64,000 nt of DNA from Leptoclinus maculatus (lineage: Eukaryota > Chordata > Actinopteri > Perciformes > Stichaeidae), in NCBI GenBank assembly GCA_032191485.1, contig JAVDOI010000007.1, positions 210,001 through 274,000 of the forward strand. The letters are read 5' to 3'. The notes beneath the pieces were generated by a model. It made no database searches, was not told the origin of the DNA, and worked only from the letters and a program-made list of their open reading frames with translations. Below are positions 47,057 through 61,479 of this stretch, in pieces. Each line of letters begins with the position of its first letter. Position 1 is the stretch's first letter. The translations under genes were made by a program, and so were the position numbers.

Positions 47057-47958
47057 CCAAAGATAGATTATACATTTATATATATATATATATTAAATGT
47101 ATTTTATTTAACAGATGGCATTTCTCTCTCAATCGTGACCAAATGGTCAGCTGGAACATGCATCAAACTAAAACATGTTTGTCAAAAATATGTAGAGCGA
47201 TTCAAAAATATGAATAAATCGCCACACTTATTGCTTCAATCAGTTTCATGACATAATTAACATTCAAATAATAAACTCACTATAATGTGACTGCCTAATA
47301 TGAATGAAAGAATGAAATAAAATACCCTATTCATAAGCTGTGTTAACATTGCAGGCCACTAAAATACATATCACCTTCACATTATGCTACTACACAACTA
47401 AGCTAGCTATTGTAAACATTAGCTAAAGTAGCAATTAAGCTAACGTTAGCTGTTGGTAATTACCCACAATTCCAAGGGGCAGCCTCAGCCACATTAATAA
47501 AGCCCATAACTTCAAAATTAAAGCAATTTAAAATGTGAAAAAAGTCTCTGTGAAGTTAAATTGAGCCAGAGATGTAGTTAGACATGAAAATAGCCAAAGA
47601 AAAATAACTGGCACCCTCAGTTAAAAGGGTTTGTCACTGTAATACTATAAATAGCTCTGGACTTCCTAGTTATATTTGGTTTGTGTGGTCCATCCGCTGT
47701 CATACATAGGGGTTGATAATGAGGGTATGAGTCTCCTTAGCACTGCTGGCATAGCAGGCCAAGCAAGAGACGACCTGGATCAGGTCTAGAGGGATACAAT
47801 GGTGATAATGATAATGAGGGTATGAGTCTCCTTAGCACTGCTGGCATAGCAGGCCAAGCAAGAGACGACCTGGATCAGGTCTAGAGGGATACCTAGATAC
47901 AATGGCCTTGTAGCCGCTGGTCTAGGGACAAAGGTTGGAACACAAATTCCTTTTTTTC

Positions 47959-47960
<2 letters not shown>

Positions 47961-47999
<39 letters not shown>
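47961..47999 (+). repeat. GT microsatellite, copy 2 (39 bp)
   Basis: Shortest of the three GT tracts. Confidence 0.95.
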
Positions 48000-48002
<3 letters not shown>

Positions 48003-48139
48003 ACGCTCATGTCAAAAACTGCATCTTTAGCACTAAAGTTTGGTGCTCTCGGGCTCAGAGGTTGTCGCATATACCGCCGAAACGTACATATCGAGAGCAA
48101 AAAAAATAAAATAAATGCTATATACCAGATTAAACAGCA

Positions 48140-48665
48140 ACATCTGAGCAACACTACCGTCTAAGTCATTTTTTACACACTCCAAAACACAACTATAGAC
48201 AACCACACAGCCAAACTGAGAAAATTGTGAACCGCATCACACCTTGAGGTGCTTTTCTGGGCAAAAACGCTGGAAATTGACGGTAATCTGTTCGAAGCAT
48301 ATGCTCTCCAGGTCATTCTCTCTCTTTCTGTGTTAAAATGGACGTTTTCAGTCAATATATGAGAAGATGGTCAAAGAACGTATCATTACACTCTCTGTTC
48401 ATTTCCGCATCTATTGCTGTGTCACATGCGAAAATCCGCCAATCAGAAGGCTCTGTAAAGTTCAGATGAAATCTGTGAAAGTGGAAGAAAATTGCATATG
48501 AGCACCCCAGAGAGCTCAAAATGGCTCAAAATTATGCCAAACAGCTGTCATATGATAGATTGAACATGCTTAGTGATAAAACAAGTGAAATATATAGTTA
48601 TATAGTATATAAAAGTACAATGGAACAGATGGTACAGCTGCATCCAAAATGAGAATTTGGCTTGA
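48140..48665 (-). repeat. Unclassified interspersed repeat, shorter copy in unit 2
   Basis: Equivalent of 37990-38515. Confidence 0.55.
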
Positions 48666-48766
48666 CTCTGCATGAAATCTTGTATGGAACTGCTTCACTT
48701 TATCAAAGTAAAAATTGCTGTGGAAACGTATTATCTATTGTGCTATGATTGTAAGATGCATAGCCA

Positions 48767-49334
48767 TCACCCCTGCTGTGCTAAATCTCTCGCCAGGTGT
48801 TGTTGGCACGAGAGCCAAAACCAACCTGCTGCTGCTGCTGCTACAACTGGCTTTTGTTCCTCATAGCTGAGAAGAGACTGGACTTCTTGAAAGCTGAGGG
48901 AATAGTTAACAAATGACAGCAGGCTGTCCTTGCTGTGCCCCGCTGCCATGAACACTCGTGCAGCCTCCTCCTTTTGCTGGTTCCTGATGAGGTAGATGGT
49001 GTACCCAATGTCATTCTCCAGGAGCCAGCGGAAGGACTTCCCCTTGTACTTCCCAAACTGCAGGATGTAGTCTCCAGTCACCTCAGTTTTATCTGAAGCA
49101 TCCCCTCCTCTCTGGCGGACCACAGTCAGAGCATTCTGTCTGACCAGCTCCTCCTTCACAGGTGTCCTGTAGAGACTGGTTGTCTTTGAGAACTTTGGCA
49201 GCATCAGTCGGATCCTGACGGAGAAATCCAAGTGGTCCCTTACCGAACGGAACCGTCATTCTCCCAGGGAAAATAAAATGTTTGTGCATTTGACCTGTAA
49301 AGACAAAGAGTAAAATATATATTTTTTGCTGCAA
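48767..49334 (-). CDS. Uncharacterised GKYKG-motif protein, copy 2
   Basis: Same two overlapping frames as at 38617-39184, with no difference seen in the predicted residues. The frame switch is also preserved, so it predates the amplification or reflects a real small intron or recoding site. Confidence 0.5.
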
Positions 49335-49682
49335 AACATTTGCATCAAGCAGCCTTACTAATCTTTAACTAATAGCCTAATTAGCATTAATTAATAAACT
49401 CATCAACATCTGTGTATGTCACAAAAAAGACAAAATGTGAAAGACAAAAACACTTATTTCAGCATTTATTTATTCAGTTTTGTATTCATTTCTGTATTTA
49501 TACATTTATTTATTTAGTCCTGTATTTATACATTTATTTATTCTTTCCTGTATTCATTTATACATTTATTATTGCATTTATTTATACTTAAAAACAATTT
49601 CGTCCTCCATAAGTCACATGTCATCTCTTCTGTCTAATCGAACGAATATAGACCTGTTCTCACGCTTGCCCAACAACCGTTA

Positions 49683-49790
49683 AACTGCGTGGCCGAACGG
49701 TTAGCGTGACTGCACACAACGCAAAACCTCAATGCGCATGCGCAGATCATTGGGACGCAGGGGTCGGTGGTTCGACTCCCGAGAGAACCT
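49683..49790 (+). repeat. tRNA-like sequence with A and B boxes, copy 2
   Basis: Equivalent of 39533-39640; a G-to-A change lies just upstream near 49673. Confidence 0.5.
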
Positions 49791-50295
49791 TTAATTGTGA
49801 AAGTCTCACCAGCTTCTAAGAAGGGGAGTAAACACAAAAGATTATCTTTTTCTTGTTGTATGAATTAATAAAAGCGACAACTCGGGTCCTGTCCTGACTT
49901 CATATCATACAATACACCCACATATATGTAGCCACAAAACTCTGACCTGAAATAGGCAAATTGATACATTTTTGCATCCACTTTGTTAAGAAAAACTCCT
50001 CTGTCTAACAAAAAAGTTGAATGAAAAACGATAGTCAAACCTCATTACATGATCACATGTTTCCTCTTGACAGGGAGCTGTGATGGAAGATTTCTATGTT
50101 AATCGGGAGAAGAGAGTTTTGTTCACAAATCAATAATAAAGTCTTCAGAAGAATCAAAGTTGTCTTTTTCGGTTTATTCTCTTGCAAGGGAAAAATGCAA
50201 CACAGCCACTCAGTTAGTGTCTGTGTTGGAAGCTTCAACATTGTACAGGAACATCACATCATTTATGCAAACACAGGTTCACGTGATCGGCCAGA

Positions 50296-51123
50296 AATCT
50301 AGGTGTAGTTATGGATTCAGACCTCAACCTGAACAGCCATATCAAGACAATGATTAAATCAGCCTCCTATCACCTGAAGAATATATCAAGGATTAGAGGA
50401 CTTATGTCTCAACAGGATTTGGAAAACCTTGTCCATGCATTTATCTTCAGTAGACTGGACTACTGTAACGGTGTGTTTACAGTTTTCTGTAACAAGTCAA
50501 TCAGAAAGCTGCAGCTGATTCAGAACGCTGCAGCTCGAGTCCTCACTAAGACAAAGAAAGTGGATCACATCACTCCAGTTCTGAGGTCTTTACACTGGCT
50601 TCCTGTCCAACAAAGAATTGACTTTAAAATCCTGCTGTTGGTTTATAAAGCACTGAATGGTTTAGGGCCAAAATACATCTCTGATCTGCTGCTACCTTAT
50701 GAACCATCCCTACTCTTAGGTCGTCTGGGACCGGTCTGCTCTCTGTTCCCAGAGTCACAACTAAACATGGAGAAGCAGCGTTCAGTTTTTCTGCCCCAAA
50801 TATCTGGAACAAAGTCCCAGAAAGCTGCAGGTCTGCTGAGACCCTCAGCTTCTTTAAGTCAAGACTGAAGACTTTTCTGTTTGCTGCTGCCTTTAATTGA
50901 ACCAGGTTCAAGGATATTAATCAATCTCCTGCATTTCTGCATTTTACTACTGTATTTTATTTCTTACACTGCTTTTTAATGTTTCAATGAATGTTCTTAA
51001 TTGTTTTTAAATCTCCTTTTCTTATGCCTTATGTTTTGATGCTTTTAATGGTTTTATGTGAAGCACTTTGAATTACCCTGTTGTTGAAATGTGCTATACA
51101 AATAAACTTGCCTTGCCTTGAAC
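50296..51123 (+). mobile_element. 5'-truncated LINE, copy 2
   Basis: Equivalent of 40146-40973, carried inside the tandem unit. Confidence 0.8.
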
Positions 51124-51320
51124 AGGACCCTGGTTTCCTGAACTGCTTATGAAAGACTACTGTGTTTTTTTAAGAATATGTGTCTTTTTACTTTGGAAGA
51201 CATCTTTCAAAACTTCTACACTACTAAAATATATGTTCCCATTACAGAGCAGAGAGGGGAGGGGCTTTGAAGAGGCAAAAAAAGAGGCAGGAAAGCGTGC
51301 TGGGCTGCTGTAAACGACAC

Positions 51321-54300
51321 ACTTTTGGCAGAAGAGCTGGCCGCAGTTCCTGCAGTGATGTCTCCGCTCGGTGAGGGAGAATCGGACCGTGCAGGCGGAG
51401 AGGCTGTCCACCACCTCGTCCTTCACCCGGTCGTTCACCGACCAGCTGAAGACCCGACCGCGACCGTCGCCCACCAGGATCTTACTGTGGTCCCTGAGGA
51501 GATGGCGTCACAGAGGAGGAGAATGACTTTTCTAAGATGTTTGTGTTCGATAGTGTAGAAGAAGCTCTCCACACCAATAAAAACAATTACAAATCTACAA
51601 CAGGAAAGAATTCGTCTTGCTCTCTTACTTGGAGATGGCGAGCGACGTGATCTCGGCCGGTTGAGCGTTGTCCTTGCGATCGAACGCCGTGTGCACGGTG
51701 AGTTTGCTCCGGAAGACCAGCTGGCGCTCCCATCTGTAGCCTGTGGACCCACAGAAATAAAACACGTCAACACTGTGATCAGCCTACTTTTTAAGTTTTT
51801 GTTTTCTTCTCTGATCAGAGGAGAACCCTCGTTCCTTCACTGACTTAGCTAAACAACAACAACAACAACATGTTCAATCACTGGACACCCACCGGCCCTG
51901 AGCTGGTTGTACGTCCGTGCGTCCATGGTGGAGGGCTGTGGCACCGAGCTCTGGCCTGGGTGAGCCGGGTGAGGGTGGTGGCGGTGGTGTGAGGGACCTT
52001 AGTTTGCCCCTCGGAGTAGTTGACGAACACGAAGCCGTCCGACCAGCGGTGGGAGTCGTCAGAGCTGCTGTCCATCGACCACGAAGCTCCGGTTCGTGCT
52101 GAGGGACCTGAAAGGGAACGTTGGCGTGGGTTGAGGTTCAGTAAACAAAATATGTGGTAAATAACTAGACAGACATCTGCCTCCGGAGCGTTACGGGCGT
52201 GTGTTGTCACCGTAACTACTGACAACAATAAAAAAATGTCTTTTGTATTAGTGATATTACAACGGAATCAATGTCTGTTTTACTCCTATTCTATTTCTAT
52301 GTACAAGACACATTCAAATGAACAGAAAGTGATGTAATATTAACATATGGTGCTTTAAAGGTACTCAAAGGCACTTTACATGGTAAACAACAAAGCAAAT
52401 AAATGATTGTTTATGTGAAACTTTGTATAATGTCGGATGAATTCAGCGGAGATTCAAAAGCATGACGAGTTCAATGTATCCGCGTCAGTGTTTTGAAGTG
52501 GTTTCTGCGTATTATTTGCTGCTCTCCCCACTTCTGCTCGGTGTATTTAGTGTGAGCAGTGCACTCAGCTCAACCACAGACCGTCCGTGCTGGTAAGAGG
52601 AGCGCTTGCTTGCGTACCTCTGGGTCTGTGGACGGCGCTGCCCGGTTGGCTGCCTCCACCCGTCCACGGGTTGCGTGGAGCTTTGGGCTCCTGACTCAGA
52701 CTGGGCTCGTCTCCGTCCGACTCGCTGCTGTCCTCATCGCCGTTGTGATTCTCGCCGCCCTCTGTGACGCCAACAAAAACTTTGTTTTACATTTTCATAG
52801 TGAGTTTATTATGCAAATACTTAAATCAAATATAAGCAGTTTGTTTTGGGACATGTCACTGTATCACATATTCAACAACCATTCCCTGATTTGAAAACTG
52901 CAAGTGCATTTTTATTCAAGACCAGCAGGGGGAAACATCGTCTTTAATCATTTCTCACATTCACTTCTCAACTTCAAGGTGAAATAATGAAGGAAACCTA
53001 CAGGAGTCCATGTTTTAGTCTCTCTTAAAGTCTAGACTTGTTTAATTACAAGTAACAAAAATACTATATATGCGTTTCCGTTTTAATAACTGTTACCGTG
53101 TCAGATTCGTAGTTAGCCAGACGGCAGCTGAGGTCGGCGTAGCCCCAGGCGAAGGTCTTGCTCCAGGTGGGGGGGAACCAGAACCTTGTTTTGCTCCACC
53201 GCAAGTATGCCCTTGTCGGTGCACATGATCTGTCCCACGGGCTCCTTCAGCTCTGGAGACACAAAGAAATATGAGAGTCTAAAGGGAGTCTTGCACTGTC
53301 TAATGTACAGAGTACATGGTTGGGGCTTAACTGGTACTTAAGACTGCAATGGATTTAGCACAAAAGACAGAGAGTAAGTGTGTGTACTTGTACCTTTAAC
53401 TGGTGCTAGAGAAGGTCTGAGATTGTCCAGATGATGGAAGAAGATCTTGTCGCTGTTGGAGCTCGGAGGAACGCTCGCTACGTCACCGTTGGCTTTACCA
53501 CGTACTCGCTTAGGAGGATGGGGCTTCTTAAACAGCCGAGACACAAACACATCAACAGTCGGTGAGGATAGAAAAGGACTTTGACATCGACCAATAGCCG
53601 GATGCTAAAACATTTTGGCTGTGGAAGGTAAGTTTGTCCACTAAGGGAAAAATGCAGAGCATCCTCACAGTGGATTAAAGCTCCAGAAACTTAATGTTTG
53701 GAGACAACCAGGTCTTCATTGGGCAAAATGTCATGAAGAAGCATTTTGGTTGATGAAGTAGATGCAGACAGTAGATGATTTAGAGAAACAGACAGGACTC
53801 CGTTGACGAAAACAGTAATTGTATCTTGCTGAACACGAGAGTTGCTGGTCTACCGCTGCCTCCGTTGTTTGTGTTCATTTGTGTTTTAAAGGGTCAATTT
53901 GGATTCACCAAATTCACACAAGAACACAAGCAAACTAACCGATGGATGCAGCGGTAGTCCAGCAGTTATTGTTTCTGCAAGATTACTGTTTTTGTCAAAG
54001 GAGTCTGGCCGCTTTGAGAGCACAGATAAAGGCCTCAGGGCTGTCTGAAGGTAAGATAAGGCAGTGAACTGATATAGAGTCTTTTAAGGTGTCTGAAAAC
54101 ATTCAGCTTCTGCTCCCGTCCACAGCGGTACATTGCTTTGCTCCCGTGCTGGTACTCCTGTCCGTCTTTCTAAACTAGTGGCGTTCAACCCCACTTCAAC
54201 AAATCCGGACTATCCCTTTAAACTAGCCTGGAGATTTAAGATATCAGCATTAGTGGCGGCAGTACAGCAGCAGCGACGTCATCACCAGCCAGTATCTGAC

Positions 54301-54467
54301 CCGTTTGGGGATTTGCCCGAAGTTGTTGATGAAGCCGATGGTGGTCGTCTCTTTGAGCGGGTCGTTGATGTTGTAGATGTCCACCTGGCCCTCGTAGAAC
54401 AGGTGGTGGAAGACGTTCACCGCCTCCACGGCCGGCGGTCCCTGCTGCTTGTACCCGAAGATCAGGT
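51321..54467 (-). pseudogene. wdfy3: wdfy3 downstream exon block, copy 2
   Basis: Exons 54467-54301, 53535-53394, 53252-53097, 52761-52618, 52107-51893, 51740-51629 and 51493-51321. All lesions listed for copy 1 (GG acceptor, C7 frameshift, frame change in the fifth exon, missing WD40 exons, altered FYVE) are present here too, so they arose before the amplification or are systematic errors. Confidence 0.87.
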
Positions 54468-54750
54468 CTGTGGCATTGTCCAGGTTTGGCTCTCCAGAGA
54501 AGGTGTCCCAGTCTGTACATAGAAAGCAACCTTTCAGTGTTTCTATGCTGTCATCTGTCCATGCATTGATAGATGTTGTTTTGAAAGACACCCCACCGAA
54601 CCCTCCCCGCTTGTCCCCTGAAGTCCAGATCTTCACAAGAATGATGATCACCATCTGACTTTCTTTACGCTGCATATAAACCAGTGTAACTTGATACATA
54701 TGACAATACTGGTCTGTTATTGTGGTGACATGATGCTTTATGAGAGCTTT
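54468..54750 (-). mobile_element. LINE remnant at unit junction, copy 2/copy 3 border
   Basis: Same junction as at 44318, with the identical breakpoint between LINE and BEACH exon. Confidence 0.85.
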
Positions 54751-54934
54751 GTAATCTTCTCTCTAGGGCAGTACCAAATGTAAAGAAAAATCCTTGAACA
54801 AAGCTAAAAGAATTCAGTCTTTTTCTATTAAATGAACTTGTTTTGATTCATTTAGTTTCAATACATTTGGACTTCATTAGACTGCTGAAATGGAGCAGCA
54901 GTCCAACCGCCGTGTTTCTGTTTGTATTCAGTAC

Positions 54935-56256
54935 CTTTGGTAAACTTTGTTGCGGACGCCTTTCTGGAAGGCCAACAAGTAGTTCCTCCCATCTGCTGAG
55001 AAGACTTCCACCGCCATGGGCTGAAAGACGATGACATACACGACATTTAATGATCAAAAAACAAGGTGGTGAGTTAAGCACTAAGAAAAGCAAGAGGTAA
55101 CTTTGGTATCTTTCAACCTGGACTCTACTTTGAATGTTTTTGTGTCTAAGTGACTAATGAGAACAACACATTTGTTTAGCTGCTGCCGTCTGCAGCGTTC
55201 TCCCTCAATACCGGACCAATGTCAGTAACTGTTGTATACCTTTTAGTCACTAAGACACAAAAACATGGGAAAATAGTGTCCATGTTGAAAAATGACCATG
55301 AAAGCTACTCAATATAAATGTCTAACTCAAAGATGTGTATTGTGTGTATTGGTTCTATATGTGCATGCTGACCTGCAGCAGGTAGCGTCTCTTGTGCACT
55401 TCCTTGATGTCCTCGTAGGCGAAGATGCTGCAGGTTCTCTTCAGCTGACTCTGTCCTTGTCTCGCTCCTCTGGGGATGATGGCCTCATGCAAACTGGACA
55501 CGGACGACAGAGAGCGAGGACTTTATCAACTGTCGACTCAGTTCGACATTACGTTTCACCTAGAAAGCACTCGTGTCAACAAAAAGGGTTTATTTCCTCA
55601 CACCATTGTAATCATAAGAAGTTTTATGTTTTCATCTGATGAATGACAATGAATTGATTATAAACATGTCCATCATTACTATTATTATGAATTGACTTAT
55701 AAGCTCATTGAATCCTCATTTCAGGCCCCCGTAGACACCATGTTTAGACTCAGTTTAACACCTGAGGGTGACACAATATTATACACAATAATAACTTAAA
55801 GAAAGGTACTGTATGTAACACTGGAGACTGATTTGAGCCCTGAGCCGTTCTAAAACTGGAGCAGTCCGGACTCGCTGACCTTCTCTCCCTCCTCCGGGAG
55901 GCGCAGCAGAGACGTGTTGTCCGTCCTCTGCTCCTCCTCGGGGCCTCCCGACTCCAGCAGCTGCTCCCGACTGTCCTCGTCCGCTGTGGACCGAGACCTC
56001 TTCAGAGGAGCCTTCACCAGGCCTGGAGAGCACAGCGGAGTGTTAGACACAGTACACCAAGAAGATAGAATACTAAACCAAGAACCTTTCTGAGTAAGAA
56101 CAAAGTGTTCCCTGGTGTTGCGTCTGGACCTTTGACTCTTGCGATGGTGTCCTCTCCGTGCTCGGGCTCATGCTGTGTGGTCTCTCCCTTGGTGTTGTGC
56201 TCCACAGAGTGCTGGTACATGCCAGGGTTTCCAGACAGCAACCGCACGTAGTACTC
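54935..56256 (-). pseudogene. wdfy3: wdfy3 upstream exon block, copy 3
   Basis: Exons 56256-56130, 56022-55880, 55493-55373 and 55020-54935. Open in the same way as copy 2. The 11-bp deletion at about 55320 is intronic. Confidence 0.85.
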
Positions 56257-57108
56257 CTTACTGAATCATAATGAATCACAACCCCTAAATCATTATACGC
56301 ATCTCCAGATTCATGCCATTATATAGTCTTATTAATAATAATAATATTCAAGAAGGTTTGACTGTGTATGAAATGCAAATGACCAAATAAATGCATGAAA
56401 GCTACCCCATCATTTGTAGCTGTAACTAAGGGACATCATATTGACTTCAAAGCAGAACGATCTGGGATGATATGCAACCACTTCCATGCAAAAGACATAA
56501 GACATGTCACTTATGGTTAGTTTGATACAAGGATGTTCATTCTGATAATGTGAACTTCACATAATGTGAGATCCAATCCAACAGCCTCATCTGTAGCACC
56601 AGTAACTTGGTGTTCATGTAGAACACGTTCACATGCAAATGCACATAAAACCAACGGAGACGTGCGTGTTTATTTAACGTTAACGTGATTCAAATGAAGC
56701 ACCGGGTCCCGGTCATATCTTGTTGTTCTTTCGTTACGTGTCCGTAAAGTAACAGAGTATCTCTAGTTCACCTTAACTGGCCGCTGGTCAGCCTCTATAT
56801 TCACTGACCTACAGTAGTAAGCGATAACTCATTTTATTTGAATGCACGGTCGTGTTAACTTATGATACTTTTGGTCACAAAAACGCATCAAAGTCGGACA
56901 TGAATTAACCGGTATGAACCGTTAACGGCTCCAGATTACAACACGTTAGCATGTTAGCATAACAAACTCATACAGAAGTCCGACTTCGACACAATAACAC
57001 AAAAGAAACACAACTGACTTCATCTTCATAGCTTTCAAGTGAATGTCAGACAGCCCAGACTAATTATCATGACATTTGAATTCATTGTTATTCATCTTAA
57101 TGACTTAC

Positions 57109-57195
57109 CGTTTCACGTAAGGCTGAGACCGACTGACTGACTAACACCGGAGAAAGTCTGTCATTCGCAAAACGGCGCCACAGCGCTGCTGGTGG
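57109..57195 (-). promoter_or_regulatory. Candidate promoter and untranslated first exon, copy 3
   Basis: Equivalent of 36814-36900. Confidence 0.35.
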
Positions 57196-58097
57196 CCAAA
57201 GATAGATTATACATTTATATATATATATATATTAAATGTATTTTATTTAACAGATGGCATTTCTCTCTCAATCGTGACCAAATGGTCAGCTGGAACATGC
57301 ATCAAACTAAAACATGTTTGTCAAAAATATGTAGAGCGATTCAAAAATATGAATAAATCGCCACACTTATTGCTTCAATCAGTTTCATGACATAATTAAC
57401 ATTCAAATAATAAACTCACTATAATGTGACTGCCTAATATGAATGAAAGAATGAAATAAAATACCCTATTCATAAGCTGTGTTAACATTGCAGGCCACTA
57501 AAATACATATCACCTTCACATTATGCTACTACACAACTAAGCTAGCTATTGTAAACATTAGCTAAAGTAGCAATTAAGCTAACGTTAGCTGTTGGTAATT
57601 ACCCACAATTCCAAGGGGCAGCCTCAGCCACATTAATAAAGCCCATAACTTCAAAATTAAAGCAATTTAAAATGTGAAAAAAGTCTCTGTGAAGTTAAAT
57701 TGAGCCAGAGATGTAGTTAGACATGAAAATAGCCAAAGAAAAATAACTGGCACCCTCAGTTAAAAGGGTTTGACATTGTAATACTATAAATAGCTCTGGA
57801 CTTCCTAGTTATATTTGGTTTGTGTGGTCCATCCGCTGTCATACATAGGGGTTGATAATGAGGGTATGAGTCTCCTTAGCACTGCTGGCATAGCAGGCCA
57901 AGCAAGAGACGACCTGGATCAGGTCTAGAGGGATACAATGGTGATAATGATAATGAGGGTATGAGTCTCCTTAGCACTGCTGGCATAGCAGGCCAAGCAA
58001 GAGACGACCTGGATCAGGTCTAGAGGGATACCTAGATACAATGGCCTTGTAGCCGCTGGTCTAGGGACAAAGGTTGGAACACAAATTCCTTTTTTTC

Positions 58098-58099
<2 letters not shown>

Positions 58100-58158
<59 letters not shown>
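58100..58158 (+). repeat. GT microsatellite, copy 3 (59 bp)
   Basis: Longest of the three GT tracts. Confidence 0.95.
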
Positions 58159-58161
<3 letters not shown>

Positions 58162-58298
58162 ACGCTCATGTCAAAAACTGCATCTTTAGCACTAAAGTTG
58201 GGTGCTCTCGGGCTCAGAGGTTGTCGCATATACCGCCGAAACGTACATATCGAGAGCAAAAAAAATAAAATAAATGCTATATACCAGATTAAACAGCA

Positions 58299-58824
58299 AC
58301 ATCTGAGCAACACTACCGTCTAAGTCATTTTTTACACACTCCAAAACACAACTATAGACAACCACACAGCCAAACTGAGAAAATTGTGAACCGCATCACA
58401 CCTTGAGGTGCTTTTCTGGGCAAAAACGCTGGAAATTGACGGTAATCTGTTCGAAGCATATGCTCTCCAGGTCATTCTCTCTCTTTCTGTGTTAAAATGG
58501 ACGTTTTCAGTCAATACATGAGAAGATGGTCAAAGAACGTATCATTACACTCTCTGTTCATTTCCGCATCTATTGCTGTGTCACATGCGAAAATCCGCCA
58601 ATCAGAAGGCTCTGTAAAGTTCAGATGAAATCTGTGAAAGTGGAAGAAAATTGCATATGAGCACCCCAGAGAGCTCAAAATGGCTCAAAATTATGCCAAA
58701 CAGCTGTCATATGATAGATTGAACATGCTTAGTGATAAAACAAGTGAAATATATAGTTATATAGTATATAAAAGTACAATGGAACAGATGGTACAGCTGC
58801 ATCCAAAATGAGAATTTGGCTTGA
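58299..58824 (-). repeat. Unclassified interspersed repeat, shorter copy in unit 3
   Basis: Equivalent of 37990-38515, with one substitution near 58517. Confidence 0.55.
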
Positions 58825-58925
58825 CTCTGCATGAAATCTTGTATGGAACTGCTTCACTTTATCAAAGTAAAAATTGCTGTGGAAACGTATTATCTATTGT
58901 GCTATGATTGTAAGATGCATAGCCA

Positions 58926-59493
58926 TCACCCCTGCTGTGCTAAATCTCTCGCCAGGTGTTGTTGGCACGAGAGCCAAAACCAACCTGCTGCTGCTGCTGC
59001 TACAACTGGCTTTTGTTCCTCATAGCTGAGAAGAGACTGGACTTCTTGAAAGCTGAGGGAATAGTTAACAAATGACAGCAGGCTGTCCTTGCTGTGCCCC
59101 GCTGCCATGAACACTCGTGCAGCCTCCTCCTTTTGCTGGTTCCTGATGAGGTAGATGGTGTACCCAATGTCATTCTCCAGGAGCCAGCGGAAGGACTTCC
59201 CCTTGTACTTCCCAAACTGCAGGATGTAGTCTCCAGTCACCTCAGTTTTATCTGAAGCATCCCCTCCTCTCTGGCGGACCACAGTCAGAGCATTCTGTCT
59301 GACCAGCTCCTCCTTCACAGGTGTCCTGTAGAGACTGGTTGTCTTTGAGAACTTTGGCAGCATCAGTCGGATCCTGACGGAGAAATCCAAGTGGTCCCTT
59401 ACCGAACGGAACCGTCATTCTCCCAGGGAAAATAAAATGTTTGTGCATTTGACCTGTAAAGACAAAGAGTAAAATATATATTTTTTGCTGCAA
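58926..59493 (-). CDS. Uncharacterised GKYKG-motif protein, copy 3
   Basis: Same as copies 1 and 2, including the frame switch. Confidence 0.5.
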
Positions 59494-59841
59494 AACATTT
59501 GCATCAAGCAGCCTTACTAATCTTTAACTAATAGCCTAATTAGCATTAATTAATAAACTCATCAACATCTGTGTATGTCACAAAAAAGACAAAATGTGAA
59601 AGACAAAAACACTTATTTCAGCATTTATTTATTCAGTTTTTTATTCATTTCTGTATTTATACATTTATTTATTTAGTCCTGTATTTATACATTTATTTAT
59701 TCTTTCCTGTATTCATTTATACATTTATTATTGCATTTATTTATACTTAAAAACAATTTCGTCCTCCATAAGTCACATGTCATCTCTTCTGTCTAATCGA
59801 ACGAATATAGACCTGTTCTCACGCTTGCCCAGCAACCGTTA

Positions 59842-59949
59842 AACTGCGTGGCCGAACGGTTAGCGTGACTGCACACAACGCAAAACCTCAATGCGCATGC
59901 GCAGATCATTGGGACGCAGGGGTCGGTGGTTCGACTCCCGAGAGAACCT
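59842..59949 (+). repeat. tRNA-like sequence with A and B boxes, copy 3
   Basis: Equivalent of 39533-39640. Confidence 0.5.
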
Positions 59950-60454
59950 TTAATTGTGAAAGTCTCACCAGCTTCTAAGAAGGGGAGTAAACACAAAAGA
60001 TTATCTTTTTCTTGTTGTATGAATTAATAAAAGCGACAACTCGGGTCCTGTCCTGACTTCATATCATACAATACACCCACATATATGTAGCCACAAAACT
60101 CTGACCTGAAATAGGCAAATTGATACATTTTTGCATCCACTTTGTTAAGAAAAACTCCTCTGTCTAACAAAAAAGTTGAATGAAAAACGATAGTCAAACC
60201 TCATTACATGATCACATGTTTCCTCTTGACAGGGAGCTGTGATGGAAGATTTCTATGTTAATCGGGAGAAGAGAGTTTTGTTCACAAATCAATAATAAAG
60301 TCTTCAGAAGAATCAAAGTTGTCTTTTTCGGTTTATTCTCTTGCAAGGGAAAAATGCAACACAGCCACTCAGTTAGTGTCTGTGTTGGAAGCTTCAACAT
60401 TGTACAGGAACATCACATCATTTATGCAAACACAGGTTCACGTGATCGGCCAGA

Positions 60455-61282
60455 AATCTAGGTGTAGTTATGGATTCAGACCTCAACCTGAACAGCCATA
60501 TCAAGACAATGATTAAATCAGCCTCCTATCACCTGAAGAATATATCAAGGATTAGAGGACTTATGTCTCAACAGGATTTGGAAAACCTTGTCCATGCATT
60601 TATCTTCAGTAGACTGGACTACTGTAACGGTGTGTTTACAGTTTTCTGTAACAAGTCAATCAGAAAGCTGCAGCTGATTCAGAACGCTGCAGCTCGAGTC
60701 CTCACTAAGACAAAGAAAGTGGATCACATCACTCCAGTTCTGAGGTCTTTACACTGGCTTCCTGTCCAACAAAGAATTGACTTTAAAATCCTGCTGTTGG
60801 TTTATAAAGCACTGAATGGTTTAGGGCCAAAATACATCTCTGATCTGCTGCTACCTTATGAACCATCCCTACTCTTAGGTCGTCTGGGACCGGTCTGCTC
60901 TCTGTTCCAAGAGTCACAACTAAACATGGAGAAGCAGCGTTCAGTTTTTCTGCCCCAAATATCTGGAACAAAGTCCCAGAAAGCTGCAGGTCTGCTGAGA
61001 CCCTCAGCTTCTTTAAGTCAAGACTGAAGACTTTTCTGTTTGCTGCTGCCTTTAATTGAACCAGGTTCAAGGATATTAATCAATCTCCTGCATTTCTGCA
61101 TTTTACTACTGTATTTTATTTCTTACACTGCTTTTTAATGTTTCAATGAATGTTCTTAATTGTTTTTAAATCTCCTTTTCTTATGCCTTATGTTTTGATG
61201 CTTTTAATGGTTTTATGTGAAGCACTTTGAATTACCCTGTTGTTGAAATGTGCTATACAAATAAACTTGCCTTGCCTTGAAC
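60455..61282 (+). mobile_element. 5'-truncated LINE, copy 3
   Basis: Equivalent of 40146-40973; one substitution near 60909 changes a Pro codon to Gln. Confidence 0.8.
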
Positions 61283-61479
61283 AGGACCCTGGTTTCCTGA
61301 ACTGCTTATGAAAGACTACTGTGTTTTTTTAAGAATATGTGTCTTTTTACTTTGGAAGACATCTTTCAAAACTTCTACACTACTAAAATATATGTTCCCA
61401 TTACAGAGCAGAGAGGGGAGGGGCTTTGAAGAGGCAAAAAAAGAGGCAGGAAAGCGTGCTGGGCTGCTGTAAACGACAC

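Larger units (their letters stand above)
44317..54466. repeat. 10.15-kb tandem unit, copy 2
   Basis: Complete second unit. It lacks the 4-bp insertion of copy 1 and has private substitutions near 46384, 46441, 46507 and 49672. At other sites it agrees with copy 3 against copy 1. Confidence 0.95.
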